Below are positions 21,717 to 33,690 of a stretch of DNA of 64,000 nucleotides, piece by piece. Below the pieces are notes generated by a model. The model was not told the DNA's origin. It saw only the letters and a list, made by a program, of their open reading frames with translations, and did not search any database. The stretch spans positions 868,001-932,000 of the forward strand of contig OZ025782.1 in assembly GCA_964019425.1 (NCBI GenBank), in the 5' to 3' direction. Position 1 is the stretch's first letter; each line of letters opens with the position of its first letter. The translations under genes and the position numbers were made by a program. Origin of the DNA: Flectonema sp. DT1601 (taxonomy: Eukaryota > Euglenozoa > Diplonemea > Diplonemida > Diplonemidae).

Positions 21717-24700
21717 AGTTGTAGCAGGTGTTGAATATTTGAAAATAACGTTTTTATTATGTTTTTTTGCTTCTTCACAACATCAAGTTAATATTATAAA
21801 AAAAAAAACTTTGCGGATTGTTGGTACGTTCAAAGTGTTCAGAACTACGACGTCCGCAGTAAGCGGCTCGTTGTTTAAATAAATAATATTGCTTGTTGGT
21901 TTGTTTCTTTTTTTTTTAGTTGTTTCAATAACGTTTTGCGTCGTAATCATGTTGTTTTTGATTGAAATTTAATTTTCGTGGTCGTCGCATTGACTGCTTG
22001 AGTATGTTCTCGCAAGATGCACCAGGCCATACGAAAATATCATCTCAATACACACATGGTTAAGAACACGCGATGTTTATAGTTAGCTGACTTGTTCTTC
22101 TTGATTATAAGTTTGTTTGTTAAATGGAGTACAACCATGTTGTTATCATAATAACTTTGGTAGAAGCAATTGAAAGTCAGTATTTGAAAACTGCTTTGTG
22201 CGTCTTGACATTGGAATCATAAGAATTCTTCTTTAATTTCACGTTAATTATTTAAAACTGAAATAGCAACTGATAACATGTCTGCTGCAACTTATTTCCT
22301 CTCCTATATTGATATTTCTCTGCCCTTCAAAGGAAGTGAAAACTTCTATTTAGCTGTTTAGATAGTTCAACAGCACAATAAATAATCGACTGTTTGAAAA
22401 TGTAATTTAAATAATATTTATTACAGGAAATGAAATCAATTAGTTATGAAAGAGCGTAGTTCTGGATGCTTTCTTCTATTACTTCAGTTTCATTCCTCCA
22501 TTCATCAAACAATACCCCCTCGGTGAAAAAAAGTAAAACTTACAGTTGGCAAGCGATGCTGAGTTTCTTAGTATAGAAAGGACGAAATTGGATGCGTAAA
22601 ATAAATGGCGAGTGGAAGTGAGAAAGGAAAGATGGTTTCAGAGGACGATATTGCAGTTCGAGATTAAGGATTTGGAGGCTACTAAAGGAAGTGAAATGGA
22701 AGCAGCAAGCATTCAAGGATGATAAAAAGAGAAAGGACTTATTCATAAAGCAACGTGAAGTGCGGAAATGACAAGTGTGGAATACCTGCTAAAGCAGAGC
22801 ACGGAATTAAATCTGGAAAACTAATTTTGTTTACTAATTTTCTTTCTGCATGCTGATCCTTCATCCTGCAAACTCGCCGAGATCAGCCTCAATGATCCGA
22901 GTTGAGCGCCCACTCAGTTGGTCATCAGAGTGTAGTTATCAGCGGATTTCCGGGTTTCTCGCACAGAGAGCCAGTATCCCAACGTAGCAACGCTTGTGGC
23001 AAAACTTGTCGTGGGAGGCTACTCGGGATTGGAGGTTGGCAGGTAAATGGGGAGGTAAATGGGGGAAGGGAATGAAGAGGGAAGGAGACGCACGAGAGAG
23101 AGTGGCAAATATATATGCGAGTGAGCCAGCTGCTGCTGCTGTGATTTGATTGGTATTTTGCTAAGCAGTGTTTTCTTGCTCTGTGAACTGTTTTTGATGT
23201 TGGACGTGTTCATATTACTGAGGAAGGAGGCCAAATGTGTTGTGGGTGTCGGGGATAGTAGACCCCGTGAGGAGTGTAACGCAACACACAGAGATGTGTG
23301 TACGTGTGGTGAGTGTGTGTGTTGTGTTGCGTGTATGGAGGTGCTGTTCACAAAGAGATTCCCTTGACAGTTTTCAAGTTGAGATGTTCCAAAAGTACGG
23401 GTAGTACTACTGGATGGTGAGGTACTCACGGACTGATGGGACTCTGTTATCGTTTTCGTGGGGAGAGAGAGGTGGGTTTTCGTGTAGTTTTTTATTCCTT
23501 TTTAACGGATCGACTCACAAACAACGGTCTTCGTATCGGCACGAACAAAAAAAGGTTTATCGCGCGTCACCATCATCTGAGATGATGATGATGATGGCAA
23601 TGGTGGTGGTGGTGTGCGGTTTGCAGCAATATACTTATCGTCTCTCTCTGACATTTTCGATTTAGAAAAAGTAAAATCCCAGTGACGAATGAAAGCAGAT
23701 TGATGGTAACGTTTGCATATTTTTCATTTTTTTAAACAGGAACTGAACTTATGATGGGAGAGGCTGTCCCTAATTGTTTCTTCTATTTTCACTTCACTAC
23801 CCAACCGATCAAAACAAAACATATGTTGCGTTCGACGCGCGCACAATTTAATCACGTTCGAAAAGGAAAACCTTCTCCACAGGGAAATGCAAAAGTACAA
23901 AGTATTATTCAAATTCATTCAGAAGAAAGACGAGCATTAACTTCCTGTTGTTACTCGTCGTCTATTGAGACAAGTAAATTATAGTTCTGCCATGTGAATA
24001 TTTTAAGCAGAAGCTTCACTAAACCTCCTGGAGTGTGTTGTGTGTTGTTGTGCGTGTGTGCATTGCATGTATGGCGTGTTGTGTGTTGTTTGTTGAAACT
24101 CTGACGAGTTCGTATTACCCTTTGTGTGTTGTGTGTTGTTTGTTGAAACTCTGACGAGTTCGTATTACCCTTTGTGTGTTGTGTGCTCGTATATGTGTGG
24201 TTTGAGTGCTCGTGTGTCTGTGTCAGATGTTTTGTGAACCCTTTGTCTGTACAATAATACATATGTCCTGGTGCCTTACTACCAACAAGGGAAACAAGAG
24301 ATAAGATCTTTTTTGAAGCGCAACAACGAGTATCAACACCCATTTGAGACTTGAAACTGGTAGATGGTTCGCCAAAATGGCACGAATCACATCCCCTTTA
24401 TTCAATGTCTTTATTCCACCTGAAAGAATATCCTCAACACCCATTGATTCTTTTACTCGTTTAGGAATGAATGTTCTGAAAGAACACGACCTTCTATCAC
24501 AGGAAATAAATGTCAGTTTATGATGGGGCTCTGTTGTTATCACCTGCCATTGTATATGTCAGTTGTGAAAAGAAATTTGATTACTTTCTATGTATTTTCT
24601 CAGCTAAAATTTTTAATCCAAATGTCGGAACAGAGAACATATGTGTAGCCCTGTCCAGCGGGTTAAGATTTGTTGGATCTAATGCATGTTTAATGTTCCC

Positions 24701-24970
24701 CTTCATTAGATCAGCTTTGTGTTTTCGATCCCTCACACATTTCTTATTCCCCCCACACTATTTTTTTCAAAGAATTATACATCTCGCCTTGCAACATGTG
24801 GATTGATCTTGTGTGATGCTTGGTATAGCTTCTCAACTGAGTCTATGTAACCCAAGTCATCGTAAACTGTTTGTATTGTTGCATTGGTAGATAAAAATAT
24901 TGAGATCTTGTCTTCTGTGCCCAACTACCAACTCTTTATCAGGCAAAAACCACCCAACATAAAAAAAACT
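21717..24970. other. About 3.2 kb intergenic region with GT-rich low-complexity DNA
   Basis: No gene supported. 23220-23350 and 24030-24230 are rich in GTGTGT/GTTGT. A short ATG/GGT microsatellite lies at about 23580-23615. A 50 bp unit is tandemly repeated near 24076-24175. Open frames here (for example 23019-23429 and 24223-24543, both minus) are low-complexity or unrecognised. Confidence 0.5.
24076..24175. repeat. 50 bp tandem duplication
   Basis: A 50 bp unit carrying TGTTGAAACTCTGACGAGTT occurs twice in a row, identical by eye, followed by a third partial GTGTTGTGTG. A simple local duplication in GT-rich DNA. Confidence 0.9.
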
Positions 24971-27900
24971 ATGGATTCTTCATCTGAAGTACAGGGTTCC
25001 AAAAGTCTTCTGATTGAGGAAAGCGTGTTAAAGATGATAACGGCGAAGGAGGAAGAGATCAAGAGGATCGAAACCATACAACAAGCACCTTTCCTAAACA
25101 TAACCCTCACTGATGAACAGGAAGGAATTAAAAAGTGGATAGAAGCTGATTATGGGAATCTCAAGCAGTACAGGGAGAAACTGGAGGCAGAGAAGCACGA
25201 ACTTCTTGATTTGTTGAAGAGTTCTACTGAGGTATACCTTTTACTTTTTATTTGTAACGCATTTCGGGGTAACCTGTCTGAATGGGTCCCGTCCTTTTTT
25301 CGTATTGGTCACTGACAGCCCTTCAGATTGATTTGTTCTCTTGCAGTCGAGTGAACCTAACCCAATTACTGATTACCGGGCAAGTGGCGATCTGTCCCAT
25401 TTGTAACTTATTCGTCAGCCACCGATATGCCTCTTCATAACTTCAGTAATTTTCCGTGGTCGAAAAAACCTAAGCCAGGCTGGCACTGGTCCTTTGATCT
25501 ATCCGAGTTAGGTTTTATGTGTCAGGTTTATGACTCTAACAACATTAATAAGATACCGAAAAGGCATTTTTATTAAAGATGGCTCCAAAATCATGGAAAA
25601 AACCATAGACTTTGAGCACAAGACCAATGGAAACAAGGCATGCTTTAACGCCTCTCAAAAGATCAAACATTATCAGATTGATCCAAAAAAGAACAAGGAC
25701 CCCTTTAAGAAAGCTCAAGTTAACCCGAGTATTTAATGGAAGGATACATTTTTCAAGAATGGGAATAAAAAGGTTACGATGGATAATTCGAATATTTCAA
25801 AGAATGTCACCAATAAACCCAAAACCTAAGAGTAAAACAGCTTTGCGCACTGGTCTTCAAGGTACTCCAAGAAAAGGACCCTACAGAAATACCTCTTCCG
25901 AAGAGGAGGACCTCTCTATGCCGCTACACTTGAAAAAGTCAACTGAAACCTGGAACTACCTGTTAGTGTTTTTAGAACAGCTGCAGACCCGGGCGAAGTT
26001 TTCTGGCTGAAACACCTAAACGCCCCTTTGAACATGGATCGATTTGAACATCGAGAGAGGGAAAAAACGGAAGGTAAACCCCCCCATTATCCCTGATGAT
26101 AAAAGAGACAGACCCAAAGAGAAACGTGACAAATCACAACTCAGAACCTGGTATCATACGGAGGATTACAAACTCACAATAGAAACCAATGCAGGGAAAT
26201 TTGCTTCAGTCCGAAGACAGATCAACCATCTGCTGAATCTCGATTCTTTAAATGAAGATATTATCTCAGAATGGACATACTCCAGAACAAGGAGAACCCT
26301 ACGTTGAAATTTTCAATATATTGATGCTAAGCACCAAATACTTGATAAGATGAATATAATTATCAATGCTTTACAAAAACGCTTGTCATGTCTCACTGAA
26401 GAATCAGAAAAAGGACAGGGCAAACAAAAAGCAGCCTGGTTAAAAGTCAAATTTGTGCCCTGCCATGGGGAATATTCCTTTCAATGGAATATTTAATTGC
26501 AAAGAAGCTTTAGAACTAGCAGCAGGAAGCACAGAACCTCTAACCAGAATGAAAGTCTCTCGTAGACTCAATACAACTCTCAGGGACATCCTTTGTGATC
26601 ATGATACGGAGAGTAGGTTTCTTCCAAAAACAGATTTTGAAATCGGCTAAAGAGCCCTCGCCAAAACTTTGTTGACAAGAATAAACGAACAGACTCTCAC
26701 GTACTAATTCACGCTTCAAAGCTGCTGACAACAAAGAGATTCAAAAACCTACTTCTCCAAAGGTGGCCGTTATCGCCTACATGATAACAGCGATGAGATC
26801 CTCAAAGAAGTAGAATCAGCAGTTGATGATTTCATCTCATTGCATTATGATCACAGCAAGTTTACTAATCTTGCGATGTTTCTAAAAACTACCCTGAGAG
26901 GTTACATCAGTAATATGCCACCATTACAAAACAATAATGAACTACAAACGGTACAAAAAGAGATTACTAAAATCAAAGAACACATGGGTTTTCTCCAGAT
27001 TGACAAGACAACACACGACCTAGCTCTGTGTTGTAGACATTTGTACCAACAAACCCTCAACAACCAAATCAACGGTTGTAATGTCTACAAAGAATACAAC
27101 ATTGAAGAGACCAAAGAGGAAATGATTAGGTTAGAAAAACTTAACAAAAAACACGGCTTCAGGCACACAAACAACTTACCATATCTTTATGGTAGTCCGA
27201 AGTTTCACAAGAAACCGATGAAGTTTCGTTTCATAGCTGGTTCTTCCTCAAAAACAAACTTCGATATTCAAAAGGAAGGTGACAACTGTTTGTTTAGAGG
27301 CAAACCTCTCACTACAACCACCAAGATGTCAAAAGAACTGTCAGGCATCTTAAAAAAAAACGCGTTCGTTTAGAATTAAAACGATAGAAAAAGAAGAAGA
27401 AAGGAAAACCGGAATACAGAAATATTTCATAGTTGACAATGTTGATGAGGTAGCGAAGTATATTAAAGCTAACTACACTTGTCTCAGCTATAGAAATGTT
27501 AAGTCCTTTGACTTTAGTGACATGTACACTAATTTACCGCACAAGGAAATACTTGAGGAAATTAGTACTATCCTGAATCAGTACATGTCCAATGATGAGA
27601 CCCTAACCAGAAACGAACTCAACACTCTAGGGAATGGTTTCGCATTTTCAAATAATGAAGATGCAAAAGACAGATGAACCGCAACCCATGGAGTCACCGA
27701 GGATCAAACACCTAACGCCCCGTACACCAGAAAAATAGGTGACGAAAACATTTGAAAATCCGAAGAGTATTCTTAAAACTCAAGGTGCACCCTCCAGAGC
27801 CAAGTCAGTTGCCATCAACACCATGAATACAGATTACAGGATTCCGACTCCTACTCCGAACCTGTACTGCCACCACCAACTGCAATCAAAGGTTGGAATA

Positions 27901-30225
27901 TACGACAAACTGATGAGATTATGAAATCACTCAGAGATAGTCAGAGTCCAACTAGAGGCAATTCAACTACACTTCCACCACCAAAACTCCATAAGCCTAA
28001 ACAACGAAGACTAAGGAGAACTATTCCGAAGGTGGATGAAAATGAAGCAACATCAGATGTGGTATGCCAAGGCCCAGCTCCAGCTTCAACAAGAAGTGAA
28101 TCGAAACGTCTACGGACTACAGGGCATAGGAGGGTTTGCGGGTTTGCGGGTCAATTTGACTTGACAGCATTTCTTTCTCTGGTAGTTTATTTAAAGCATG
28201 CGATTTTGTGTACAGGATCCAGTTATAATGATTCATGTCTAATTTGTTTCGGGGGGTAAACCTGATCGGTCCGACCTTTTTTTGTATTGGTCACCGACAG
28301 CCCTTCGTTCAATAAAAAAACCAATCCACACACAGAAAAAACCCCGTGAAATCGTTGCGGATATTTTGAACAAAGTTAGTGAAGAAGACTTGCGGAAGAA
28401 ATTATCGAACCCTCATGTTCTTGTTTCTTCAACTGGATCGAAATGGGACTATCAAGAGAATGGGGGATTCAAAAAAGAGCTTTGTAAGACATTCGTTAAC
28501 AACCTAAATAAGTTTAACAGCAAGGAGAATTTAGATAAGAATAGCAGTCCTGTACCCCTTCTTGTTTGTGGCATTGGCGAGGGCAAGAGTCGGGCGCTTC
28601 AGGAAGCGCCGAAGATGCTGAAGAAACTGGCGGAAGATTCCAAGACATTCAGCCAAGTGTTGGTGTTCCAAGTAACCTTTGAGAATGGCACACCGGTGGA
28701 CAAGAAATTGAATACTCGTGAGCAAGTCCCACTGCGGATCCTTTACCACCTTTCTGATCAGACTATCAGTTATAGTCAATTCGAGATCGCTAATGGAAAT
28801 CAAGGGCTGACCCTTGGTGATGTACTGGATTACCTGGCAAAAGACAACGACAAGCCATCAGCTGTGTTACTGATGATTGATGGCGTGCATAACTTGGCTG
28901 GGAAACCCATGAAACTACCTGAAGACGACCCTCTCCGCATATTTCTTTGCAACGTTGTGAGCGGCGATTACATTTTGTGCCAACGTCGGAGGCATTTCAT
29001 CTTCCCGCTGTGTTCCTGCACTGCAAGTATTACGGCTATCGAAGCTCTAAAGCAATCCAGCACCGAGAAAGCATGGATTCCTCTGCCAAAGCTAATTACT
29101 GTCCCATTGGTAAACGGGAAACAAATCCGAATCACCCAGGAACAGCTCAGCGTCATGGGGGGACATGGCAGGGCCGTGGAGGTTTTGATGAATATCATTG
29201 CGAACAATACGGAGCAATCTATGACTGATATCCAACTCTACAGTGAAGTTGCTGAACAGCTGAGTTCGAATAAATCGGGATTCGGGGGATTCGAGTCTGA
29301 TCATGTGACCGCCTTATTAAAGGCCTGCTTCCTGAGAGATACGCTTATCCCAGGACGAGACGATGCTAACATTCCAGTTGGGGAGGACAAGCAGCTTCAT
29401 GTGAGTACCTTCACTCAGCATGGGCTTCTCAGAATTGAGAACCAGAAACTGATAATTGCACCGATCTGGTTACTCATGAATAAAAAGCAGAAAAACGGGC
29501 ACATTCTGCAAGGTTGGCAAGGGGCGACACCAGTTAGTGAAGTACAGTGGGAGCAGTTCGGGGCATGGTTCCGAATGTTTCTGTCGAGGGTACATAAGAA
29601 TGGTGGTGAGACTATGAGCCTCAAGGACTTCCACAAAGGGATGCTTTGGGCTGACGACTCCAACCCACCGACGTTCAATAATGTTCCAGTCACGCGTGTT
29701 CTACAAAGTAAATTCAAAATCTCAACGAAGAGCGAATCGAAGGCTGAGGAAATCAAAAAGGAGTCCCAGGCCGGTAGTTGGAATATCAAACTCGAGAGCA
29801 AGGAAGTTGACATCAAAGATGGAAAGTCCATTGTGATCAATGCAAAAGCTGCATCTGCAGGCGACAGCTTTATCCCTCTGACCAGCTCGCAGGGTGAAAT
29901 CTTCACTGAAGTCTATCAGCAGAAGTTGTATTTGAAGACCGTTTTTCTTAAGTCGGACGAAAAATTTCTGGATTTTGCTAAGTCGGAGATACATAAAGCA
30001 GTGGGGGATAACGATGTTCTGATATTCTCCACCCAGGCTGAGTTTCCCAGTAGCTGGAAATCTTTATTAAAAGGGAAACTCGTTGGACTTGTGCATCGTT
30101 CGAATTTCAATGATTACTTCGGACCGTTCGCTGCTTTCTGGCCGAGGAGTGAACTGAAGCCGCCAGCTGCAATGAAGCGGAAAGCATCCCACGAAGAATC
30201 CCAGCTCATCAAGAGGCCGAAGTAG
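24971..30225 (+). CDS. Crinkler/RHS-type protein with P-loop NTPase and C-terminal nuclease-like domain, two exons
   Basis: Exon 1 is 24971..25231 and exon 2 is 28336..30225, joined in phase 0 (SSTE then KKPREIV) across a 3104 bp intron (donor GTATAC, acceptor ACAG); 716 residues. Exon 1 is a charged helical segment. Exon 2 carries a P-loop-like GIGEGKSRAL, a Walker B-like VLLMIDGVHNL and, near the C-terminus, SIVINAKAASAGDSFIP and VHRSNFNDYFGPF, the typical ending of Crinkler (CRN) proteins of oomycetes, chytrids and other protists. Such proteins combine an NTPase with a restriction-enzyme-fold nuclease and act as nuclear effectors or in conflict between selfish elements. A basic KRKASHEESQLIKRPK tail could be a nuclear signal. 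It has no secretory signal peptide. The intron is enlarged by a Penelope-like element. The first exon assignment is inference; the exon 2 identity is firmer. Confidence 0.75.
25262..25325 (+). repeat. Left direct repeat flanking the Penelope-like insert
   Basis: Shares TTTCGGGG, then the T-rich stretch, GTATTGGTCAC and GACAGCCCTTC in the same order with the copy at 28247-28306. Confidence 0.75.
28132..28153 (+). repeat. GCGGGTTTGC-family repeat, copy 1
   Basis: GGGTTTGCGGGTTTGCGGGT, two and a half units of the 8-base GGGTTTGC motif. First of at least seven copies between 28 and 51 kb. Confidence 0.7.
28247..28306 (+). repeat. Right direct repeat flanking the Penelope-like insert
   Basis: Partner of 25262-25325, ending 29 bp before the splice acceptor of Crinkler exon 2. 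Confidence 0.75.
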
Positions 30226-30234
30226 ACAACAGTC

Positions 30235-30250
30235 ACCCGCAAACCCGCAC
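30235..30250 (-). repeat. GCGGGTTTGC-family repeat, copy 2
   Basis: ACCCGCAAACCCGCAC on the + strand, 10 bp after the Crinkler stop codon. Confidence 0.65.
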
Positions 30251-30397
30251 ATACGGAAGTTATTCTCTCACATTTTCGTTTTTGGAACACTGAGCGGGAC
30301 GGAAAAAGCTAATGCACGATAACCCTTATTTTCATCCTAAGATAGCAACGCACAATAAATAATAAATAAAAAAATTGCGATGCAACTTTTTTTTTTA

Positions 30398-30503
30398 ATT
30401 GTCAGACTTAAGTTAAAAAGAATGTATAAAAGAAAGACAAACATAGAAGTGAAGAGAACAAAAAAAACAAAGAGTCTGGAAGCACAGACAGAGTGTATTC
30501 TCA
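30398..30503 (+). repeat. ~105 bp dispersed repeat, copy A
   Basis: Begins TTGTCAGACTTAA and ends AGAGTCTGGAAGCACAGAC. The same sequence, with few differences, lies at 42658-42757. Contains TATAAAAGAAAGACAAA. Confidence 0.85.
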
Positions 30504-30981
30504 GGTTTAATACTGCGACTAAAAGAAACCACTTAATTATTCCACCCACTACCCCTTATAGCTCAGAACGTTTCTGGTGTTTTTCTAGCCTGGCCAGCCT
30601 GTGTGATTGGACTGGTTTTTATGATAATCCGTCTAACTGCTTTCATCCTATGTGGCTGAATTGCTTTTTATAATAAAACCACGCTAGTGCCAACCTGTAT
30701 GGTTTGTCTGTTCTGCCTGCAAAACTTATGACTTTGTCTGCAAGGGATGGCTCTCATATGTTTTGGTCATTGTTGTATATTAAAGCTTTCTTAGATGAAA
30801 TGGGTTGTTCTTTAATACTAATCACTATTAATAGCGTGCAGGAAAAAAGTTTACGATGGATTTCCCCAGCCAGTACACAAGATACATATTTTTGGGGTAC
30901 GCTCGGTGTAATGGCGTACCATACTACTTCTGAGCACTATATGTAAACATCATAATTAACTGGTACTTCGATGAGATCAAA

Positions 30982-31449
30982 ATGAAAGCAGCTACAACAA
31001 TGTCAAGTTGCTCAGATTTAACCTCAGAAACCGTATCTGTGACCTCGTCCGATTCATCTTCCTCAACTACTTCCTCAAGTTCTAATACGATTGATGAAGA
31101 GTTAGTTGTGGATGTACTTATTAATTTATTAGAAGATTCAGACATTCTAATTTTTAGAGAAGAGCTTCACTTATGTCCAGCAAGGCACAACCTGAAATTT
31201 GCGAAGGTAAGTAGTAATATGTACTGTAACATCTGTGACCGCAACATGCCGCAAACCACTTATAATCTTGCATTCCAATGTAGACAAAAATACTGTGATT
31301 ATGATGTTTGTTTAAGTTGTTTGGGATTATTCGTTTGCACTGCGTGTGGTGCCACGGAATCTCAGGCTGGAAGACAATTTAATTTACGAGGCTTAAGATC
31401 ACACCAAACTCACTGCACAGTCTTTCGAGAGCAAAGCAAACGTAGTTAA
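30982..31449 (+). CDS. Small Cys/His-rich zinc-binding-like protein
   Basis: 155 residues, ATG to TAA. The first ~45 residues are a Ser/Thr-rich disordered head; an acidic helix follows (DEELVVDVLINLLED). Then comes a cysteine-rich module, CPARHNLKF, YCNICDRNMP, FQCRQKYCDYDVCLSCLG and CTACGATES, spaced like ZZ or DC1/C1-type zinc modules (H-x-L, C-x2-C, C-x4-C-x4-C-x2-C). Such modules bind proteins or lipids. No catalytic domain. It sits alone inside repeat-rich DNA with no syntenic clue. A real gene is likely because the Cys pattern is conserved-looking; function unknown. Confidence 0.6.
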   Translation: MKAATTMSSCSDLTSETVSVTSSDSSSSTTSSSSNTIDEELVVDVLINLLEDSDILIFREELHLCPARHNLKFAKVSSNMYCNICDRNMPQTTYNLAFQCRQKYCDYDVCLSCLGLFVCTACGATESQAGRQFNLRGLRSHQTHCTVFREQSKRS

Positions 31450-32253
31450 TTATCACTCGCAGCAAAGTATTGCGAGATGTGCTCCACTGGTAGTGCTACG
31501 AACCAGAAATCATTTATATTTTATTTTTATTCTTTATTTCCTTTATTATTTTTGCAAAAATAGTTTTCCCTTTTTTTAATTTTCCTTTAATATTTATTTA
31601 CCTTTGAAGTGTGAAGGAATACTATTTTAAGCTGTAACGGGCTACAGGGCATGGGGCGCTCAACCTGTAGTAGTGGCCCCCGAATCCCCATATTCGACAG
31701 CAGTTACCCCCCCATATTCGACAGCACATATGGGACTTTTTATCGATACCAGCTGTTGATTTCTTATATTGCAACCAGGTTTGGCCGAACCCTATTCTCG
31801 TTTTTGCCAGTTTCAAGTTGCTATCCATTTAATATTAGTATCAAGTTATCCCCCCGACTAGATCCCAACAGCATTCCACATTTCTACCTTACCACATTCA
31901 AAACAACTTCCACCTTCTGAACTCAGAGTTCATTTACTACTGCCACATAAAGAAGAAGAAAAAGAAAAAATAGAAACATACTTTTTGAAGGCAAAGGCCT
32001 GAAACATCGCAGGCGAGGCAGTGAAACAGAAGGGGCAAGCCACATTTCCACTCTGCTGAATAGAAGAAAGTGATAATGAACAAACTAAAAAATGAACGAT
32101 AACCTTATTAATACTTATTCCCATCCCAGGTAGAATTGTCACACACATTGCAGACATAAGTTTGACTGTAGGACGGTCATGTAAACGTCTTTGTTTTGGA
32201 AAGAATTCAGCACCACTGTGGTGAGAGAGTAACCTTTATGAATACTTTGTTAT

Positions 32254-32310
32254 ACCTGCAAACCTGCACTAGAGATACCTGTCGGCTCGCTTCGCTCATG
32301 CAAAGTTATT
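32254..32310 (-). repeat. GCGGGTTTGC-family repeat, copy 3
   Basis: Read on the minus strand: GAGCGAAGCGAGCC, then GGTATCTCTAGTGCAGGTTT. Shares the downstream TGCAAAGTTATTTTTC with copy 4. Confidence 0.75.
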
Positions 32311-32637
32311 TTTCTTTTTATTTCTCTGAATGTATTAATATGCCAGGTTTTAAATTAAAAAATCCGGAGGTAATTTTCCACCAAGCTTAGAGTAGACACT
32401 GCAGAGAAAGAATCAAAGGTATCAGGCAGGAAAGTGTATGATTCCAAAGTTGGAAAAATGAACAAAACAACAGAGACATTTTTATATTTTCTTTAGCTTT
32501 CTATTTTTAAAGAAATTCTTTATACAGTTCGATCACTCTTTCTCTCACACTCACGTTTTCGAAGCCCACCCTCCTCACTCCAGTCTTACGAAATTGGACT
32601 TCACTTACCCTTGAATCAGGCAGGTGCAAAGGACAAT

Positions 32638-32700
32638 TACCCGCAAACCCGCACTTGATACTGTCTAGGCTGGCTTCGCTCACGCAAAGTTCTTTATTTT
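32638..32700 (-). repeat. GCGGGTTTGC-family repeat, copy 4
   Basis: Minus strand: GCGTGAGCGAAGCCAGCC, then AAGTGCGGGTTTGCGGGT. Same order of parts as copy 3. Confidence 0.75.
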
Positions 32701-32955
32701 TTGTTTTTCTGAATTAAACTTGTTTTTCTTTTACCTCAGCGTGCAAAATTAAAATGATGGCTAGGTTGTTTGCATGGTTTTTTCTTTTTTCATCACTTTT
32801 CCTCTGATGGGTTTGATCATTGCCAAATGTTGTTGTTACCCTTCATGTGTGAATGGGGGGCTGTGCTTGCTCACTTCCGAAAATTTCGCATTTCGGGGGT
32901 GGAGAAGACGTAATTTTCGCCGCTCCTATGTTAATGTTAAAGCTAACCGAGCCGG

Positions 32956-32981
32956 TCGCAAACCCGCAAACCCGCAAACCC
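32956..32981 (-). repeat. GCGGGTTTGC-family repeat, copy 5
   Basis: Three CGCAAACC units on the + strand, without the GAGCGAAGCGAGCC half. Confidence 0.65.
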
Positions 32982-33158
32982 TAACACCAATATGGGAATC
33001 TCTCAGGATCAGCGCTGTAGTTCACCACTTTATTCTTATGATACAAATTTCTATGTAGCAATCCATTGTCTTATCAGTTCTTAATGTGAGCAGTCTTACC
33101 ATTTATTTTATTATAGTGCAACATGATTGATTCGTCGAGCCTATAGTATAATACGACT

Positions 33159-33690
33159 TAGAGAGAGAGTTCAGCTTCCTCTGAGCCGCAATTCCACCAC
33201 GCAACTCATCCAGATTGGATTTAGAATCACTGAAGACTCTTGTGATTCCAGATCTGGGACCCAAGACAGAGGTTGCTTTTCCAAATTCACTTATTAACAG
33301 CTTCAGAGTTACCTGTTCAGCTTTATAACTACTTTCCGTTGCAACAAGTCTCGATGCCATGGTCCGTTCACACGGCGTGATCTGCACTGCCGCTGCGCCT
33401 GCCGTGTAGTTGACAGGGTCGTGGGATCCGTCAACAAAAATGGACGAGGTACATGGCCTAAGTTCGCTGCAGTACTCCTCGAACTTAGCCTTGTCCACTT
33501 CAGCAACACCGGTCTTCGAATGTCCATATCTGCAAGATATCTCCAGGTTTGGAACATCTATCCATGGCTCGATGCTGTCAGGCATGACAATCCCCTGGAT
33601 CTCCATATTACGGTCCTCGGCCGGTAAAGTTGAACCCCAAGTTCCACTAGCGATTCCCTTCGTAGAAGGAACCCAATCCAGTGGTATTCA
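33159..33690 (-). repeat. Inverted copy of LINE A RNase H region
   Basis: Reverse complement of about 35053-35585. On the minus strand it reads the same protein (DGSHDPVNYTAGAAAVQI, FSDSKSNLDELRGGI), differing at only a few residues (for example R for G before YGHSKTG). Confidence 0.9.

Larger units (their letters stand above)
25262..28306 (+). mobile_element. Decayed Penelope-like retroelement inside the Crinkler intron
   Basis: The insert shows conserved pieces of a Penelope-like reverse transcriptase: LYGSPKFHKKPMKFRFIAGS (about 27190-27250) and, further on, FDFSDMYTNLPHKEI (about 27508-27550), the Penelope-type fingers and motif A. The coding region is degraded, with several breaks, and no endonuclease domain was recognised. 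About 62 bp direct repeats bound it (25262-25325 and 28247-28306; both contain GTATTGGTCAC and GACAGCCCTTC). These could be the element's own terminal repeats or a duplicated piece of intron. Age moderate: repeats still about 80% alike by eye. Confidence 0.7.
30226..30981. other. Intergenic region with two dispersed repeats
   Basis: Between the Crinkler gene and the small Cys-rich gene. It holds a GCGGGTTTGC-family copy (reverse, 30235-30250), the ATAACCCTTATTTTCATC segment that often accompanies it (30317-30336) and one copy of a ~105 bp repeat (30398-30503). No gene supported. Confidence 0.55.
31450..33158. other. Repeat-rich region before LINE A
   Basis: No gene supported. It contains an imperfect local duplication of CCCATATTCGACAGCA (about 31689-31728), GCGGGTTTGC-family copies at 32254-32310, 32638-32700 and 32956-32981, and a stretch (31950-32157) resembling 50741-50950 (GAGGCAGTGAAACAGAA and the CCTTATT...CATCCCAGG segment). 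The three copies and the satellite-like AT tracts suggest decayed non-autonomous elements. Confidence 0.55.

Noticed and set aside
23019-23429. 136-codon Ser/Thr-rich frame, minus strand
   Set aside because: Antisense of GT-rich low-complexity DNA; no domain.
24223-24543. 106-codon minus-strand frame
   Set aside because: Somewhat protein-like (VEDILSGGIKTLNKGDVIRA) but no family, start context or neighbours support it.
33103-33606. A separate minus-strand gene
   Set aside because: It is the inverted fragment of LINE A RNase H.
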